This document shows, piece by piece, positions 22,334-28,970 of a DNA stretch of 32,455 bases. Source of the DNA: a virus; IMG/VR virus record IMGVR_UViG_3300008952_000178, positions 1-32,455 of that record; one strand, written 5' to 3'. The translations under genes were made by a program, and so were the position numbers. The notes beneath the pieces were generated by a model. The model was not told where the DNA came from. It ran no database searches and worked only from the letters and a program-made list of their open reading frames with translations. Position 1 is the first letter of the stretch; the number at the start of each line of letters is the position of its first letter.

Positions 22334-22912
22334 ATGCCCGCGGCAATGACAGAATTAACAAAACCTTCAAGCAAGGTTTGTGTAGCAAACGGTTTGGAAA
22401 TGATGGATTACAGTCGAATAAATTTCATTCCAAATCCTACAGTAAAATGTAATGATAAACCTATATCGTTGCACCAAACGGCTCCTGATACATCTTATAC
22501 AGATGCAATAAAAACACGGGATTCACTTCAGCCCTCACATAGAGTTAATACCCCAAAAACATGTTTTATAGACGGTAATAGTGCCGCCAATGAATCCGAT
22601 ATGGAAATGTGGCATAATTTACGTCAAAAATATGGTAGTGGCGGGTCTACTCCTCCTAGTAATGCATGTGCCGGAGCAGGTCCAGGTAATACTTCAAATG
22701 GAGTTCCACCAGATTATCAATGGTATTTGCCTTCAGTTGAAGCAAGTCCTGGCGATGCAGATTGGGACAAATGTAATAAAACTGGATTAGATTTAACTAA
22801 AACACCGCCTAGTAATCCTAATCCGAAACAAAGTTATTACGGCATTTATGATAAAGCAATTAAGAAAAAATTGGAAAAAATGATTTCTCCTAATGTTAAG
22901 ATAGGTGGATAA
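22334..22912 (+). CDS. Putative virion protein, unrecognised
   Basis: A 192-residue protein rich in Pro, Asn, Ser and Gly with six Cys. The N-terminal block SSKVCVANGLEMMDYSRINF is followed by a long, probably extended region, and the end is helical and basic (AIKKKLEKMISP). AAGGAAAT precedes ATG 22334. Its last base starts the next gene (TAATGG), so the two are coupled, and a tail or baseplate accessory role alongside the large virion protein is the best inference. Confidence 0.68.
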   Translation: MPAAMTELTKPSSKVCVANGLEMMDYSRINFIPNPTVKCNDKPISLHQTAPDTSYTDAIKTRDSLQPSHRVNTPKTCFIDGNSAANESDMEMWHNLRQKYGSGGSTPPSNACAGAGPGNTSNGVPPDYQWYLPSVEASPGDADWDKCNKTGLDLTKTPPSNPNPKQSYYGIYDKAIKKKLEKMISPNVKIGG

Positions 22913-25332
22913 TGGCATACAGCGAATTTAGAGACAATTTACAAACATTTAATAATTATATTTCAGCTGAAAAGCACTCGGTAGGTCTTGAAGGTACATA
23001 TGGAGATTCTACAGTAGTACGGGCAGAAATAGGCGGAAATATGAAAACTATGATTTGTAATTTACTTGCAGGCAATGGTTTAAAACCTATGCCTCAAATA
23101 CAAATTTGTTTAGATATGAACCTAAATGAATTATTAGGTCTTGCAAGTGCAAATGCGGCATTAATGGGTGCATTAGGGGCATGCCGATCGGCTCTTCAAG
23201 CATTTAATACCCATACAGGTTTATCTGCTACATTAATGAGACTTAATGCAGTTATTGGTGAAGCCGCGGCAATAGCAAGTATGATTAACTTTTGTGCCAC
23301 ACCGATAAATCCCAAACCTATTCCAAATTTATTGGAAACAGTTATGGGAGCATTTTTAGGTAAAGGCGAAGCAATTCTTAATAAATTAGGTAGAGTAATA
23401 CCAGATAGAGCAAGTGTCTGTTTTGATTTTTCTACAGGAAAGCTCAATACAGATGCTTATATAAATGGTGGATTGTTACAAGAAATTCGTGATGCATTAG
23501 AAGCAGGTATAGATATTAGTGGTATGGTTGATGATTGGATTGCACAATTAATGTCTATTGCTGATGATTTTAAAAGAATTATACAATTTGAAAATGACAT
23601 AGCAAATGCGGCAATGGAGCAAAATGGATTGGGCGGAGGCACAGGAGATAGCCTTGCACCTGTAACATTACCTGATAGTAATCCCGAAGTACAAATATTT
23701 CAATCAGGATATAGTACTGTACAATTTGCCGCAGATGGGACAGAAGTAGCACCAATAATAGTTACAAAAATAAACAATGCAACAGCAACAACATCGACAA
23801 AAGTTACATTAGATGTTGTTGTTAAATTTACAGAAAAAATGGATCCAGCATCACTTACTTGTAGGTTACCTGATTCTACGGCACCTAGTTCGGGATATTA
23901 CGGAACTATAAGAATACTTGGCGGACCAGATATCAATGGTAGTAATGAACGAATTTGGAACTCAACAGGAGTACAAGCAATTAATCCTAAGCCAGAAGGT
24001 GACGGAGATACAATATTTGGTGGGACAGTTGTTTTAGATACTTCAACCTATCAAAGTTCAACATTTACATTTGCAGTTGGTTCGACTAACCATGATACTT
24101 CTCCACTTAAACCTACCTCAATTTCTGGCAAAGAAATGCTTTCTATACAAGCAATTCAATTTACATGTAAAGAGGCAGTAGCAGGAGAAGGTGCAACAAA
24201 TTATGTAGGAACATCATTACCTGATCAAACTCCAGAACAACAACAAAAAGCAATAGCAAATTATCAAGATATGCCTACTGCAATTAATAACGCTCAAAAT
24301 ATATTAACAATATGGAATCAATTGGCAGGATATCCTGTTCAACGAACAGATGGTACAATTTTAACTAATATATTTGATGCATTTTTAGACGAAGATTCAA
24401 TTGCATTAGCATCTGCAGGAGAATCTTATATTGCACCTGTTTATACCCAAGTTGCAGAAAAAGATTATTGTGGTAATGTAATTGGTTACAAATATGAATT
24501 TACCCAAGGATCATTAGAAACACCAGATGCAATTGCCGCAGGTACAGTCACAACATTGGCATCTGAGCGACCTAGAATTCTTGAAATTACACCTAGTTCG
24601 GGCGATACAACCGTTGTAATTGACGGAATAGTTCAAGTACGATTTAATCAAGATATGGATTTTAGTACGTTTACATTAGGTGATACTCAAACTACATGGT
24701 CGGCTACTAAAGTATATTCAATAGGTGATTTGGTAGAATATAATGGAGCAGAATATTCTTCAGCAGTAGCCAATAACACAAACCAAGTACCACCAACTAG
24801 TTCGTCATATTGGACAGCAACAGGTAATGTTGCAGTATTAACAGCAGGTAGTGGTTCAGTAAAATTTAAAAATTCTACAACAAATACATTTGAAACAGGC
24901 GGAACTATTACATATAGTAATAAGTTATTAACATACACACCAGTAGAAAACATGATTGCAAGCAATGTATATCAATTAACTATAGTTGGTCAAAATACAT
25001 CAGCAATGTATCCTACAATAGGTTCATCTGATGATCATGTTTCTCCTGTAGAAAATACTTCAGGTATTGCAATGGCAAGTACATTTCAATCTACATTTAC
25101 AATTAATTCAGCAGGAAATTCAACTGCTTCATTAACAGTATCTTCGGCGGCAGGCACAATTAAAACACCTAGTTATACAGTTGCTGAACTAAATGCATTA
25201 GCGGCATTTTATAGTGCTAATGATCAAGGTTCACAAGCATGGTGTTCAAATGAAACAGGTGGTGCTTGCATGGTTGTATATAACGGTGCTAATTGGATAA
25301 GAATTGATAATAGTAATGTAATAAGTGCATAA
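22912..25332 (+). CDS. Large virion protein with Ig-like and chitin-binding-like modules
   Basis: An 806-residue protein. Residues about 1-240 are helical and hydrophobic (LLGLASANAALMGALGACRS, ATLMRLNAVIGEAAAIASMI) and may be an assembly domain. Residues about 255-430 are a beta-rich domain with KFTEKMDPASLTC. Residues about 555-600 begin an SbsA/Big_5-like domain (ITPSSGDTTVVIDG, VRFNQDMDFSTFT). Residues about 598-640 match the carbohydrate-binding module 5/12 pattern (YSIGDLVEYNGAEYSS...YWTATG), inserted within that Ig-like domain. The layout suggests a tail or fibre-linked protein that touches a surface glycan. It ends 9 bases before the tmRNA promoter. Confidence 0.82.
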   Translation: MAYSEFRDNLQTFNNYISAEKHSVGLEGTYGDSTVVRAEIGGNMKTMICNLLAGNGLKPMPQIQICLDMNLNELLGLASANAALMGALGACRSALQAFNTHTGLSATLMRLNAVIGEAAAIASMINFCATPINPKPIPNLLETVMGAFLGKGEAILNKLGRVIPDRASVCFDFSTGKLNTDAYINGGLLQEIRDALEAGIDISGMVDDWIAQLMSIADDFKRIIQFENDIANAAMEQNGLGGGTGDSLAPVTLPDSNPEVQIFQSGYSTVQFAADGTEVAPIIVTKINNATATTSTKVTLDVVVKFTEKMDPASLTCRLPDSTAPSSGYYGTIRILGGPDINGSNERIWNSTGVQAINPKPEGDGDTIFGGTVVLDTSTYQSSTFTFAVGSTNHDTSPLKPTSISGKEMLSIQAIQFTCKEAVAGEGATNYVGTSLPDQTPEQQQKAIANYQDMPTAINNAQNILTIWNQLAGYPVQRTDGTILTNIFDAFLDEDSIALASAGESYIAPVYTQVAEKDYCGNVIGYKYEFTQGSLETPDAIAAGTVTTLASERPRILEITPSSGDTTVVIDGIVQVRFNQDMDFSTFTLGDTQTTWSATKVYSIGDLVEYNGAEYSSAVANNTNQVPPTSSSYWTATGNVAVLTAGSGSVKFKNSTTNTFETGGTITYSNKLLTYTPVENMIASNVYQLTIVGQNTSAMYPTIGSSDDHVSPVENTSGIAMASTFQSTFTINSAGNSTASLTVSSAAGTIKTPSYTVAELNALAAFYSANDQGSQAWCSNETGGACMVVYNGANWIRIDNSNVISA

Positions 25333-25341
25333 AATAGACGG

Positions 25342-25370
25342 TTGACACACAATTTTAATTATGTTATAAT
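25342..25370 (+). promoter_or_regulatory. Consensus sigma70 promoter of the tmRNA gene
   Basis: TTGACA (25342-25347), a 17-base spacer and TATAAT (25365-25370) match the consensus at all 12 positions. The predicted +1 near 25377-25378 falls directly before the first paired bases of the tmRNA acceptor piece. Confidence 0.93.
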
Positions 25371-25502
25371 AAATATTAATGTTGTTAAAGACTCTTTGTT
25401 GAAAACGACTGGACGGCGGTGCGATTCCGCCCACCTCCACCAAATAAAAATTAGAAGCATTTAATGGAATAAATGAAACTCGTACTTCCGGGGAGAATCG
25501 GT

Positions 25503-25604
25503 ATGGACGGGGAATTTGCTACAATCGTTATTATTAGTCTTATAATAGGTATTGTTTTGTTTGGAATAAATTTTTTAGAAAATAACAGTATTTGGCTCTT
25601 TTAG
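25503..25604 (+). CDS. Small membrane-peptide ORF inside the tmRNA spacer
   Basis: A 33-residue ORF lies in the 174-base spacer (25443-25616) between the tmRNA pieces. GGGGAGA at 25490-25496 is a strong ribosome binding site six bases before ATG 25503. The peptide starts MDGEF, then has one membrane helix (ATIVIISLIIGIVLFGI) and a short tail NFLENNSIWLF. An upstream in-frame ATG at 25473 would add ten residues. Such a gene could only be translated from the unprocessed precursor or the excised spacer. It may be chance, but ribosome site, start and membrane helix together argue for a real gene. Confidence 0.5.
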   Translation: MDGEFATIVIISLIIGIVLFGINFLENNSIWLF

Positions 25605-25676
25605 TTTTTAGTTGATGGGGGTGAAATAGATATCGACACCGTGGGATGCAACGACGAGACAACAAAAAACATAATC

Positions 25677-25724
25677 GCAAATAATAACGATTATTCACCT
25701 GCACAGGTTATGCTTGCCGCATAA
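25677..25724 (+). other. tmRNA tag-peptide reading frame
   Basis: The resume codon GCA (25677) opens the tag ANNNDYSPAQVMLAA and ends in TAA (25722-25724). Ala-Asn-x-x-Asp/Glu-Tyr resembles the SspB-binding part of the E. coli tag AANDENYALAA, and the terminal Leu-Ala-Ala is the ClpX degron. The tag is 15 residues, longer than the typical 11-12 including the first Ala. Confidence 0.88.
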
Positions 25725-25816
25725 TCAGTAGCCGAGTTAGAGGATTGTCCTCCGGGGGGTCACTTGGGAACAGAAGAATTCCCCCATTACACACAGACAC
25801 ACACAAGGAGAAAATT

Positions 25817-26047
25817 ATGTCTAGTAATCCATTTGAACTTAGATTCAAATTACTTGAAATGGCCCAAGGCTATCTTCAAGAACAAACAGCAAGGCAAGAG
25901 CAATTTGTTACGGATGCTTGGAATCTAGCAATAGAGAACGGTACCGCAACTATGGAGTTTTGGAAAGAACTTCAGCCAAAGTCATATAGCATTGATGATA
26001 TTAAGACTAAGGCCACTGAGCTCTACGAATTTGTTGAAAACAAATAA
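25817..26047 (+). CDS. Small conserved phage protein of unknown function
   Basis: A 76-residue helical protein (SNPFELRFKLLEMAQGYLQEQ, then IDDIKTKATELYEFVENK). AAGGAGAAAATT precedes ATG 25817, and an upstream in-frame TTG at 25745 lies inside the tmRNA and is rejected. Similar short proteins starting with N-P-F-E-L-R-F occur in marine T4-like phages as I recall them, with no function assigned. It has no promoter of its own between it and the tmRNA, so it is probably made by read-through from the tmRNA promoter. A terminator follows. Confidence 0.82.
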   Translation: MSSNPFELRFKLLEMAQGYLQEQTARQEQFVTDAWNLAIENGTATMEFWKELQPKSYSIDDIKTKATELYEFVENK

Positions 26048-26055
26048 TTTAAATT

Positions 26056-26080
26056 AGGGGGACTAAGTCCCCCTTATTAT
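26056..26080 (+). terminator. Intrinsic terminator after the tmRNA / small-gene unit
   Basis: AGGGGGAC (26056-26063) pairs with GTCCCCCT (26067-26074) around a TAA loop. The following TTATTAT is only moderately T-rich. Confidence 0.75.
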
Positions 26081-26145
26081 AGTAATAGTTAACCACCAAA
26101 AAACACTGAAAAGTGGTCAAAACAACCAAATATACTAAAAAACCA

Positions 26146-26178
26146 GGTAAATATACTAGTGATTATAGATAATCACTA
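26146..26178 (+). promoter_or_regulatory. Late-type promoter followed by a 5'-end hairpin
   Basis: GGTAAATA (26146-26153) is a late-type box with predicted +1 near 26159. TAGTGATTAT (26157-26166) and ATAATCACTA (26169-26178) form a perfect 10-bp inverted repeat with a 2-base gap, so the hairpin would sit at the very 5' end of the mRNA. AACAGGAG (26179-26186) then serves ATG 26195. The 5' hairpin may stabilise the transcript. Confidence 0.55.
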
Positions 26179-26194
26179 ACAGGAGTAAAAAACT

Positions 26195-26422
26195 ATGGAC
26201 ATTATTAAAAATGTATCTGCTTGGATTAGAGGACTTACAGAAATTGGTCTTTCGGTCATAGCATTAGGCGTTGTATTCCAAATCATTTTTGGTACAAACG
26301 TAGTATTCCTTCCTATCGACATCCTAGGTAATGTAATCAGTTTCGTGAAAGCATTAGGTGGAGAAGGACTTGTTGGCTTAATCGCGTTATGGATCCTTTG
26401 GGGAATCTACAACAAGAAGTAA
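26195..26422 (+). CDS. Small two-helix membrane protein, holin candidate
   Basis: A 75-residue protein with two hydrophobic segments, about residues 17-40 (GLSVIALGVVFQIIFGTNVV) and 55-71 (GEGLVGLIALWILWGIY), and a basic end NKK. Size, two membrane helices and the endolysin gene 130 bases downstream fit a class II holin, which would form membrane lesions that time lysis. Similar small proteins in marine T4-like phages are usually left unassigned. It has its own late-type promoter, 5' hairpin and a terminator-like hairpin after the stop. Confidence 0.72.
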   Translation: MDIIKNVSAWIRGLTEIGLSVIALGVVFQIIFGTNVVFLPIDILGNVISFVKALGGEGLVGLIALWILWGIYNKK

Positions 26423-26440
26423 CGAGGAATTCTAAACTAG

Positions 26441-26484
26441 TCCCTGTCTTATTTCACGAATGATCCTAGGCAGGGATTCCTTTT
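26441..26484 (+). terminator. Possible intrinsic terminator
   Basis: TCCCTGTC (26441-26448) pairs with GGCAGGGA (26469-26476), eight pairs including one G-U, with a long 20-base loop and then TTCCTTTT. The long loop makes it less certain than the others. Confidence 0.5.
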
Positions 26485-26554
26485 ACGAATTTGAGGTTTA
26501 CACCAATGACAAAAAAAATAATTTAATATTTAAAATTTAGTGAGGAATAATAGT

Positions 26555-27163
26555 ATGAAAAAAATTATACTAACCGCCTTGTCATATCTTTTTTTAGGTG
26601 GAATGGCGTTAGGAATCCAGGGCGAGATATCAAAAGCCACAAAGCAAATTGAACAACATACAGAACCAAAATTTAGAAATACGTTTATGGTGTTCTCAAA
26701 AGAACAAGTAGAATGTCTTGCTATGAACATTTATCATGAAGCAAGGAATGAAAGTTTATCAGGAAAGATTGCGGTAATATTGGTTACAATGAATAGAGTT
26801 GCAGATAAAAGATTTCCTGCTTCTATTTGTAAAGTAGTTCATGAAGGAAAACATTATTACAATGAGAAAAAGAAAAAATATTATCCTTTTAGAGACCGCT
26901 GTCAATTTAGTTGGTATTGCGATGGAAAATTAGATGAACCAAAAAATAAAAAAGCCTGGGCATATTCATTGGCCTTATCAGAATATTTTCTTAAACGCTC
27001 GATGATGATTATTGATTTTACCGAAGGAGCAACTCATTATCATGCAGGTTGGATGGAGAAGTTTCCTCGATGGTCAAAACGTAAAAATTTTGTTAAAACG
27101 GTAACAATAGATACACATTTATTCTATAGATGGGAGAATCCTAAACTACTCGCATCACGATAA
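26555..27163 (+). CDS. SleB-family cell-wall hydrolase (endolysin) with signal sequence
   Basis: A 202-residue lysin. Residues 1-23 (KKIILTALSYLFLGGMALGIQ) form a signal peptide or signal-anchor. From about residue 48 there is a SleB/Hydrolase_2 domain: ECLAMNIYHEARNE (catalytic Glu), VILVTMNRVADKRFP, CQFSWYCDG and GATHYHAGWMEKFP, the conserved order of the family. It cuts peptidoglycan, probably as a lytic transglycosylase or amidase. ATG 26555 follows GAGGAATAAT and lies after an upstream in-frame GTG (26540). The signal sequence suggests export or signal-anchor-release control of lysis. Confidence 0.88.
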   Translation: MKKIILTALSYLFLGGMALGIQGEISKATKQIEQHTEPKFRNTFMVFSKEQVECLAMNIYHEARNESLSGKIAVILVTMNRVADKRFPASICKVVHEGKHYYNEKKKKYYPFRDRCQFSWYCDGKLDEPKNKKAWAYSLALSEYFLKRSMMIIDFTEGATHYHAGWMEKFPRWSKRKNFVKTVTIDTHLFYRWENPKLLASR

Positions 27164-27166
27164 ATA
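27159..27166 (+). promoter_or_regulatory. T4-late-like promoter GATAAATA
   Basis: GATAAATA overlaps the stop of the endolysin gene. With T4 spacing +1 is 27172, the A of the next ATG, and there is no ribosome binding site, so a leaderless mRNA is predicted. Confidence 0.5.
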
Positions 27167-27171
27167 TTTGT

Positions 27172-27849
27172 ATGTTTATATATGAAGTAACAAAACCGTA
27201 TGCACATAAAAAATTACTGGCTTCATTAAAAAGTATGGAGCCAGAAATAGTAGGGCAACGATTAGACAAATATAAATTAACTAGTATTGTCCAAGATGCG
27301 TTAGAACCATATAGAGTTGAGGTTGAATTTACAAACACATCTAACGTACCTAAGGATGAAATAAATATGAATGCTGGTTATTCCCAAAGTGTTGATAAAT
27401 GGAATGATCCAGATCATTATGCAACAAATTTAGATTTGTTGTTTAATAATAGACAGAGAACTTATAGTTTCTCTAAAGAAGGTTTTGATGAATTGGTTGT
27501 TAGAATTAATGATGCAATAGGACACGAAAGAATTCATCAAAGACAGGCAAGAAAAAGAAAATTACGCCATCCAGGCTCTGAATATACAGGACCTGAAAAA
27601 GGCAAGGCAGAAAGAGATTATTTAGGAAAACCCGACGAAGTAGAAGCTTTTTCGTACAATATAGCAAGTGAATTGTTACGTCGGCATGATAAAGAAACTA
27701 TCATAAATGCATTTAGAACGGGTGATTTAAGTATTCTAAAAGATAGCATAAATTTCGTTGCGTATCTTTCTAGTTTTGAAGATACAGATAATAAAACTAT
27801 GCGAAATTTAATTAATAAAATTTTAAAGTATATAGAAAATTTAGATTAA
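27172..27849 (+). CDS. HExxH putative zinc metallopeptidase-like protein
   Basis: A 225-residue protein. HERIH at residues 118-122 is an HExxH zinc site preceded by a helix (FDELVVRINDAIG). DEVEAFSYNIASELL has Glu about residue 158, placed where a third ligand of a gluzincin could be. The N-terminal 110 residues are an unrecognised alpha/beta region and the C-terminus is helical. It has no signal sequence and sits between endolysin and SNase-like genes. A processing protease for virion or host proteins is a reasonable guess. Expression may be leaderless. Confidence 0.65.
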   Translation: MFIYEVTKPYAHKKLLASLKSMEPEIVGQRLDKYKLTSIVQDALEPYRVEVEFTNTSNVPKDEINMNAGYSQSVDKWNDPDHYATNLDLLFNNRQRTYSFSKEGFDELVVRINDAIGHERIHQRQARKRKLRHPGSEYTGPEKGKAERDYLGKPDEVEAFSYNIASELLRRHDKETIINAFRTGDLSILKDSINFVAYLSSFEDTDNKTMRNLINKILKYIENLD

Positions 27850-27862
27850 AAGAGGATTATGC

Positions 27863-28222
27863 ATGTACGAATACAAAGCACGACTTGTAAGAGTTATAGA
27901 TGGGGGTACTATTGATGCCGATATTGATATGGGATTTCAAGTCCATATTGGCCAACGTATCAAACTATTTGGTGTTAATGCTCCCGATCCTAAATCACAT
28001 GATAGTGTAGAACGAGAAAAGGGATTAGCATCAAAGAATAGATTAATAGAAATTTTACCTAAGGAAATTGTAGTACGAACAATGTTAAATAAACGAGGTA
28101 AAGTTGGAAGAATATTAGGAACTATTTTTGTTAAAGAAGAACATGGCGAACTTACAAACATAAATGACTTAATTATAAAAGAAGGATTTGCTACCCCTTA
28201 TCCAACAAATGAAGATAAATAA
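27863..28222 (+). CDS. SNase-domain protein with altered active site
   Basis: A 119-residue protein of the staphylococcal nuclease (thermonuclease) fold: YKARLVRVIDGGTIDADID, then QRIKLFGVNAPDPK, then LASKNRLIEILP and GKVGRILGTIFV. Arg residues equivalent to R35 and R87 are kept. The metal ligand Asp of DGDT is Gly here, D40 is Asn, and E43 is Asp. Activity may be reduced or changed. AGAGGATTATGC precedes ATG 27863. Location beside late genes hints at DNA processing at the end of infection, but this is inference. Confidence 0.82.
   Translation: MYEYKARLVRVIDGGTIDADIDMGFQVHIGQRIKLFGVNAPDPKSHDSVEREKGLASKNRLIEILPKEIVVRTMLNKRGKVGRILGTIFVKEEHGELTNINDLIIKEGFATPYPTNEDK
28214..28221 (+). promoter_or_regulatory. 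T4-late-like promoter GATAAATA
   Basis: GATAAATA overlaps the SNase stop codon and lies 24 bases before the structural gene at 28245. TTAGGAG (28232-28238) is the ribosome binding site. Confidence 0.6.
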
Positions 28223-28244
28223 TTAAAACACTTAGGAGTTATAA

Positions 28245-28967
28245 ATGTCACAAGAACGATTTACAATAACAAGCCCAGCATACGGATCAGATGGATCTTC
28301 TACCCAAGGTAAAACAAATGGGTCCGGAGAAAACCATGCAGGTGCAACTTTTTTAAATGATCCGCTAACAGTTAATAGTACTACAAATATTTCTAATTCA
28401 AATGCTGATGGTGCCGCTACTCCTAAATTATATGAATATGCTATTACTACTGGATCTATGACTGCCTCCAGCACAAATGGAACAGTTGCAAGTGCAGATA
28501 GTTCTGCATATACTTCAGCTAATATTAGCACAGATGCTAAAGCAGAAGCAATAGAACGAAGTAATATGCGTTTTCATAATATGCTTGCTAGACTAGGAGA
28601 AACAGAAGAAATTGTACGTTTTGAAATCGATAGTGAAACATTACCTGCAGGCACAGGTGTTCCTACAGCATCAAGTACATTTACAGTAACATATGCAAAA
28701 CAACCAACACACCCAGATTCAACATATACTGCCGGAGCATTAGCAGTAAAAAGATTAGCCGCCGAAGGAATATCGTTCAATGGCGTTTCAACTTCCCAAC
28801 TTAGACATGTTTATTATCCTAAAAAAATAACAGCAGGTACTGAAAATAAACTTTATTACCAACGAAAAGAAATTACATGTCCTGTTTTAGATACGGATGT
28901 AGCCACATTATATGGAAAAATGGGCTGTACCGAGACTATTCAAAATGCGACACATAGTCATCCATAA
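28245..28967 (+). CDS. Putative virion structural protein
   Basis: A 240-residue protein. Residues about 1-100 are low-complexity Ser/Thr/Gly/Ala/Asn (NGSGENHAGATF, TNISNSNADGAATPK). About 100-240 form a compact alpha/beta domain with FHNMLARLGETEEIVRFEID and QLRHVYYPKKITAG, ending with two His. There is no enzyme motif. A late-type promoter and strong ribosome binding site suit an abundant virion protein. Fibre, neck or head assignment is not possible from sequence alone. Confidence 0.72.
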   Translation: MSQERFTITSPAYGSDGSSTQGKTNGSGENHAGATFLNDPLTVNSTTNISNSNADGAATPKLYEYAITTGSMTASSTNGTVASADSSAYTSANISTDAKAEAIERSNMRFHNMLARLGETEEIVRFEIDSETLPAGTGVPTASSTFTVTYAKQPTHPDSTYTAGALAVKRLAAEGISFNGVSTSQLRHVYYPKKITAGTENKLYYQRKEITCPVLDTDVATLYGKMGCTETIQNATHSHP

Positions 28968-28970
28968 TAT

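Larger units (their letters stand above)
25378..25790 (+). ncRNA. ssrA: Circularly permuted two-piece tmRNA (10Sa RNA)
   Basis: tmRNA rescues stalled ribosomes and adds a degradation tag. The acceptor piece (25378-25442) has T-stem GGCGG/CCGCC around loop TGCGATT (25415-25431), then CACCTCC-A-CCA (25432-25442). The coding piece begins GGGGGTG (25617), which pairs with CACCTCC to form a 7-bp acceptor stem. Its D-like loop contains TATCGACA. CAAC..GAG..ACAACA (25649-25664) pairs with TGTTGT..CTC..GTTG (25380-25401) as helix P2. The context TAATCGCAAAT before the tag matches E. coli TAGTCGCAAAC. Hairpins follow at 25740-25752 and 25766-25783. The order acceptor-spacer-coding is the permuted form known from Alphaproteobacteria. 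The exact 3' end is uncertain. Confidence 0.93.

Noticed and set aside
25246-25443. Minus-strand ORF of 65 codons starting with a Gly/Pro/Ser-rich stretch
   Set aside because: It is the antisense of the tmRNA acceptor stem and T-arm; translations of antisense tRNA 3' ends commonly give such false ORFs.
25342-25790. tmRNA region as a phage attachment-site remnant, since ssrA is a common integration target
   Set aside because: Promoter, both pieces, tag and stem pairing are all intact, there is no integrase or duplicated end in the window, and the gene context is that of a lytic T4-like phage. Not excluded without the whole genome.
25745-25816. TTG-initiated extension of the small gene at 25817
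   Set aside because: The extension falls inside the structured 3' part of the tmRNA, and AAGGAG marks ATG 25817 as the start.
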